Shown in pieces: positions 61,613 to 64,000 of a DNA stretch of 64,000 nucleotides. Under the pieces are notes generated by a model, which was not told the origin of the DNA, ran no database searches, and saw only the letters and a list, made by a program, of their open reading frames with translations. The stretch spans positions 119,954-183,953 of the forward strand of contig NZ_JACOFR010000014.1 in NCBI RefSeq assembly GCF_019455385.1. Reading direction: 5' to 3'. Positions within the stretch are counted from its first letter, which is position 1. Each line of letters starts with the position of its first letter. Origin of the DNA: Bradyrhizobium sp. BR 10289. Its GTDB lineage: Bacteria > Pseudomonadota > Alphaproteobacteria > Rhizobiales > Xanthobacteraceae. A program made the position numbers and the translations under genes.

Positions 61613-61915
61613 ATGAAGCACTTCATGATCCGATACGAATTCAGGAACGGCACGACGGACGAATGGCACCGGGAGATCGGCCGCTTCATCAAGGCGATCG
61701 ACGGCGATCCCGAGCTGAAGGGGCGGATCGGCTATCGCGTGTTGAAAAACCGCGACGACGGCCAGTATTTTCACCTCGCCAGCGTCAGCGACGATGCCGC
61801 GCAAAAAACGCTGCAATCGCGCGAGTTTTTCAGGGCCTATCAGGAGATGACGCGCAAGGTCGCAGGCGGTGAGGTGACAGTGACGCCGATCGAGATGATC
61901 GACGCGACAGGGTAG
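61613..61915 (+). CDS. Small hypothetical protein divergent from HxlR (ABM-like)
   Basis: This 100-residue protein reads HFMIRYEFRNGTTDEWHREI, then IGYRVLKNRDDGQYFHLASV and REFFRAYQEMTRKVAGGEVT, consistent with a dimeric ferredoxin-like (antibiotic biosynthesis monooxygenase-type) fold, but no family is certain. The ATG at 61613 is preceded by GGGAGCGTCAC; a longer start at 61592 is possible. It is probably the target gene of the divergent HxlR. The stop is 2 bases from the convergent esterase end. Confidence 0.7.
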   Translation: MKHFMIRYEFRNGTTDEWHREIGRFIKAIDGDPELKGRIGYRVLKNRDDGQYFHLASVSDDAAQKTLQSREFFRAYQEMTRKVAGGEVTVTPIEMIDATG

Positions 61916-61917
61916 CT

Positions 61918-63096
61918 CTACTTCATCAACCCCGCCGCCGTGAGCGCGCGGGTGATAATCTGGCCGAGATCGAAGCCGCGGGCTTCCTGCTTCGGTTCGG
62001 CCGGCTCGTCGGCGACGGCGGTGCGGATCGAGCGGGCCAGATGCGGTGCGGGCGAGCGGGCCGGCTTCGGCGAAACGGCCGGCTTTGCCTCGGCCTTTTT
62101 CGTCTTCGCATCCGCAATCCATGCGGTGAGGCCGAAGAATTTTGCGATGTGATACGAGGACGAAATGCCGGCCTCGATCAGGAAGGCGCCTTCGACGCCA
62201 TAGCGCTGGTCGTTGTCGGCAAGGCCGAGCGGCGTGCCGTGGGCCATGTCGGTGATGGTGTAGGATTCCACCAGGGTCTCGCCGTCCCTGTTCCACCAGG
62301 CCTGGCGCGGATAGCCGTCGACATTGGTCTCGGCCATCGGCGCGGCCGGCAGGTCATGCAGGTCGAGCCATTGCTTGACGATCTCGTTGGCGTTGCCGGG
62401 ATTGACGGTACGGTCGGCGCTGCCGTGCCACACCGACACTTTCGGCCAGGGCCCCCGATGGTTCGAGGCACGCCGCACGAAGTCGCCGAGCTCACGCTCG
62501 GGCCGCGCCGGCGCATGAAACATGCCGTCCAGCGCCTCGCGCAGATTCGAGGCGATGCCGTAAGGCAGGCCGGCGATGATGGCGCCTGCGGCAAAGACTT
62601 CCGGATAGGTCGCGAGCATCACCGAGGTCATGCCGCCGCCGGCGGACAGGCCGGTGATGAAGATGCGGCGCGGGTCGATGCGATGCGCCGTGACCATATG
62701 CGCGACCATCTCGCGGATCGAACGCGCCTCGCCGCTGTCGCGCACGGTGTCTTCCGGATTGAACCAGTTGAAGCAGGTGTTGGCGTTGTTGACGCGCTGC
62801 TGCTCGGGCATGACCAGCGCAAAGCCATAATGCCGCGCCAAGGTCGACCAGCCCGCGCCGAGATCGTAAGACGCTGCCGTCTGCCCGCAGCCATGCAGCA
62901 CGACGACCAGCGCGCGCGGCTTCTGGAGTTGCTCCGGCACGAATGCGAACATGCGCAGGGCGCCGGGATTGTCGCCGAAATCGGTGACTTCCTGCAGCGG
63001 GCTCAACGCATCCGCGCCCCGGCCGAAGTCGGGCAGGCGCAGACCATCCGCTTTCGGCAGATGTCTCAGGAAATCGAGATTACGGGCGAGCGACAC
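61918..63096 (-). CDS. PHB-depolymerase family esterase (alpha/beta hydrolase)
   Basis: This 392-residue hydrolase of the extracellular-type PHB depolymerase/feruloyl esterase family has the oxyanion segment VVVLHGCGQTAASYD, FNWFNPEDTVRDSGEARSI, lipase box FITGLSAGGGMTSVML (nucleophile Ser), Asp in WHGSADRTVNPGNANEIV and His in ITDMAHGTPLG. A Pro/Ala-rich C-terminal tail follows. The start is GTG at 63096, with CCAGGAGTTGCC immediately before it. No signal peptide follows that start, so secretion is doubtful. The substrate could be short-chain polyester or an aryl ester. Confidence 0.9.
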   Translation of the reverse strand: MSLARNLDFLRHLPKADGLRLPDFGRGADALSPLQEVTDFGDNPGALRMFAFVPEQLQKPRALVVVLHGCGQTAASYDLGAGWSTLARHYGFALVMPEQQRVNNANTCFNWFNPEDTVRDSGEARSIREMVAHMVTAHRIDPRRIFITGLSAGGGMTSVMLATYPEVFAAGAIIAGLPYGIASNLREALDGMFHAPARPERELGDFVRRASNHRGPWPKVSVWHGSADRTVNPGNANEIVKQWLDLHDLPAAPMAETNVDGYPRQAWWNRDGETLVESYTITDMAHGTPLGLADNDQRYGVEGAFLIEAGISSSYHIAKFFGLTAWIADAKTKKAEAKPAVSPKPARSPAPHLARSIRTAVADEPAEPKQEARGFDLGQIITRALTAAGLMK

Positions 63097-63234
63097 GGCA
63101 ACTCCTGGCAGGCGACGTTCAACGTTCACCGAACCAAATAGTTGCTGCACTGCAAAATGAAAAGACCGTGTGCTGTCGATCGGCCCGGAATCACCCGAAA
63201 CCCGCAAGAATCCGTGCGTATTAACCGCAATGCC

Positions 63235-64000
63235 TCAACTTAGTGCAGATGCGCGGCGCATCCACGCCAGAAATACGGCGCAGATCACGATGAATGTCAC
63301 AAACAGCGCAAGCGAGACGAGAAATGCTGCGCGCGCTGATTGCAATGATTCGATCGAGAAGAACACCGCGCCGATTGCGGCCACTCCGGCCGCATTTCCG
63401 ATCTGCGCCGTCGTGCCGTACATGCCCGAGGCTGAACCCGCCGCGACAGGTTTGACGGTCGAGAGCACCGCGCCCGACAGCGGCGCCATCACGAGGCCCT
63501 GGCCGTAGCCGAAGACGATCATGGTGAATGCGAGCGCGAGCGGCGGCGGTGCATCGACATAGGCTGCAACAAGCGCGAGCACGGCAAGGCCGGCGATCTG
63601 GAGTGCGCAGCCCTCGACCAACACCTTGGAGCCGCGATGTTTTGCTCGCGCAGCGCTGTGGCGCGAGGCCACCACGAAAGCGAGTGCGAGCGGAATGAAG
63701 GCGAGGCCGGCTGCGAGCGGCGCAATCTTCAGGCCGCGCTGCATGAACAGCGTCATCACCAGATAGAACGAGAGGTTGGCGAGGAAGAAAAAGAACGCCG
63801 CACCGAGCCCGCGCAGGAACGCCACATCCGCCAGCAGCGTCAGATCGATCAGCGGCATGCCGCCGACACGCGCAACCCCATGCTCGAGCCTGAGGAACGC
63901 AACGAGGATCACGCCGCCGCCTGCCATCACCGCCCACAACCAGGGCGCCCAGCCGACATCGTGGCCGAACAGCAGCGGCCCGATCAGGCACAGCAGGCCC
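63235..64000 (-). CDS. DHA2-type MFS transporter, C-terminal part
   Basis: The frame is open to the right edge of the window, so the N-terminal half lies beyond position 64000. About 255 residues are visible, with around six transmembrane segments: AFFFFLANLSFYLVMTLFMQ, AAGLAFIPLALAFVVASR, FTMIVFGYGQGLVMAPLSGA and GNAAGVAAIGAVFF. The block FGYGQGLVMAPLSGAVLSTV and SASGMYGTTAQIGNA is typical of EmrB/QacA (DHA2) drug exporters. The upstream gene that would pair with it is unseen. The substrate is unknown. Confidence 0.88.
   Translation of the reverse strand, partial: GLLCLIGPLLFGHDVGWAPWLWAVMAGGGVILVAFLRLEHGVARVGGMPLIDLTLLADVAFLRGLGAAFFFFLANLSFYLVMTLFMQRGLKIAPLAAGLAFIPLALAFVVASRHSAARAKHRGSKVLVEGCALQIAGLAVLALVAAYVDAPPPLALAFTMIVFGYGQGLVMAPLSGAVLSTVKPVAAGSASGMYGTTAQIGNAAGVAAIGAVFFSIESLQSARAAFLVSLALFVTFIVICAVFLAWMRRASALS

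Overview
The window is a 64 kb stretch of GC-rich chromosome from an alphaproteobacterium, most probably Bradyrhizobium or a close relative. Three things point there: a RegS/RegR redox two-component pair, an amino acid:[carrier protein] ligase of the Bradyrhizobium Bll0957 type whose three zinc ligands fall at the same residue numbers, and many copies of the palindromic intergenic repeats common in Bradyrhizobium/Rhodopseudomonas genomes. It reads as ordinary core chromosome: no tRNA, rRNA, CRISPR array, transposase, integrase or phage gene was recognised, and codon use looks uniform.

Layout. 1-2.6 kb: tail of a HAD hydrolase, then mtnP-mtnA (methylthioadenosine salvage) on the minus strand. 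2.8-6.6 kb: a compact locus with a stand-alone carrier protein, an acyl-CoA-dehydrogenase-like flavoprotein, an aaRS-like aminoacyl-carrier-protein ligase and a GNAT-like protein; this is the most interesting system here because its end product is unknown. 6.9-11.6 kb: two c-di-GMP proteins, a four-PAS GGDEF-EAL protein and a convergent protein with a degenerate GGDEF, a retained I-site and an EAL domain. 11.7-14.6 kb: a small unknown protein, a quinone-oxidoreductase-like enzyme with an overlapping orphan gene, and a divergent LysR. 14.9-18.7 kb: housekeeping (a membrane protein, rpmF, mtgA, ispA, DUF1345). 18.8-24.9 kb: a secreted caspase-fold protein, a GFA protein, an NTF2-fold protein, a class A beta-lactamase, a Na+/H+ antiporter and a toxin-antitoxin pair.

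24.9-31.4 kb: an N-acetylmuramoyl-alanine amidase coupled to a Rieske oxygenase, a TauD-type dioxygenase, ispG, an EamA transporter and a Zur-like repressor. 31.5-34.7 kb: a MarR-EmrA-EmrB efflux operon. 34.9-37.7 kb: an APH-fold kinase and a chemoreceptor. 37.9-41.7 kb: aromatic degradation on the minus strand (pcaF, an intradiol dioxygenase, pcaH, pcaG). 41.9-49.0 kb: mutS, a branched-chain amino acid binding protein followed by a clear intrinsic terminator, DUF1330, and a class A penicillin-binding protein. 49.4-55.8 kb: a YgjP-like metalloprotease, intracellular PHB depolymerase phaZ, an ABC-2 exporter, and regS-regR transcribed divergently from it. 56-64 kb: mmcB, two GH13 enzymes, an MBL hydrolase, HxlR with a divergent small protein, a PHB-depolymerase-family esterase and the C-terminal part of a DHA2 transporter.

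Together the genes suit a metabolically versatile soil or plant-associated bacterium: aromatic ring cleavage, PHB storage, trehalose/alpha-glucan metabolism, redox-responsive regulation and envelope maintenance. At least seven classes of palindromic repeat sit almost exclusively between genes. Start codons were chosen from visible Shine-Dalgarno sequences and several are TTG or GTG. All functions come from motif reading without database searches.
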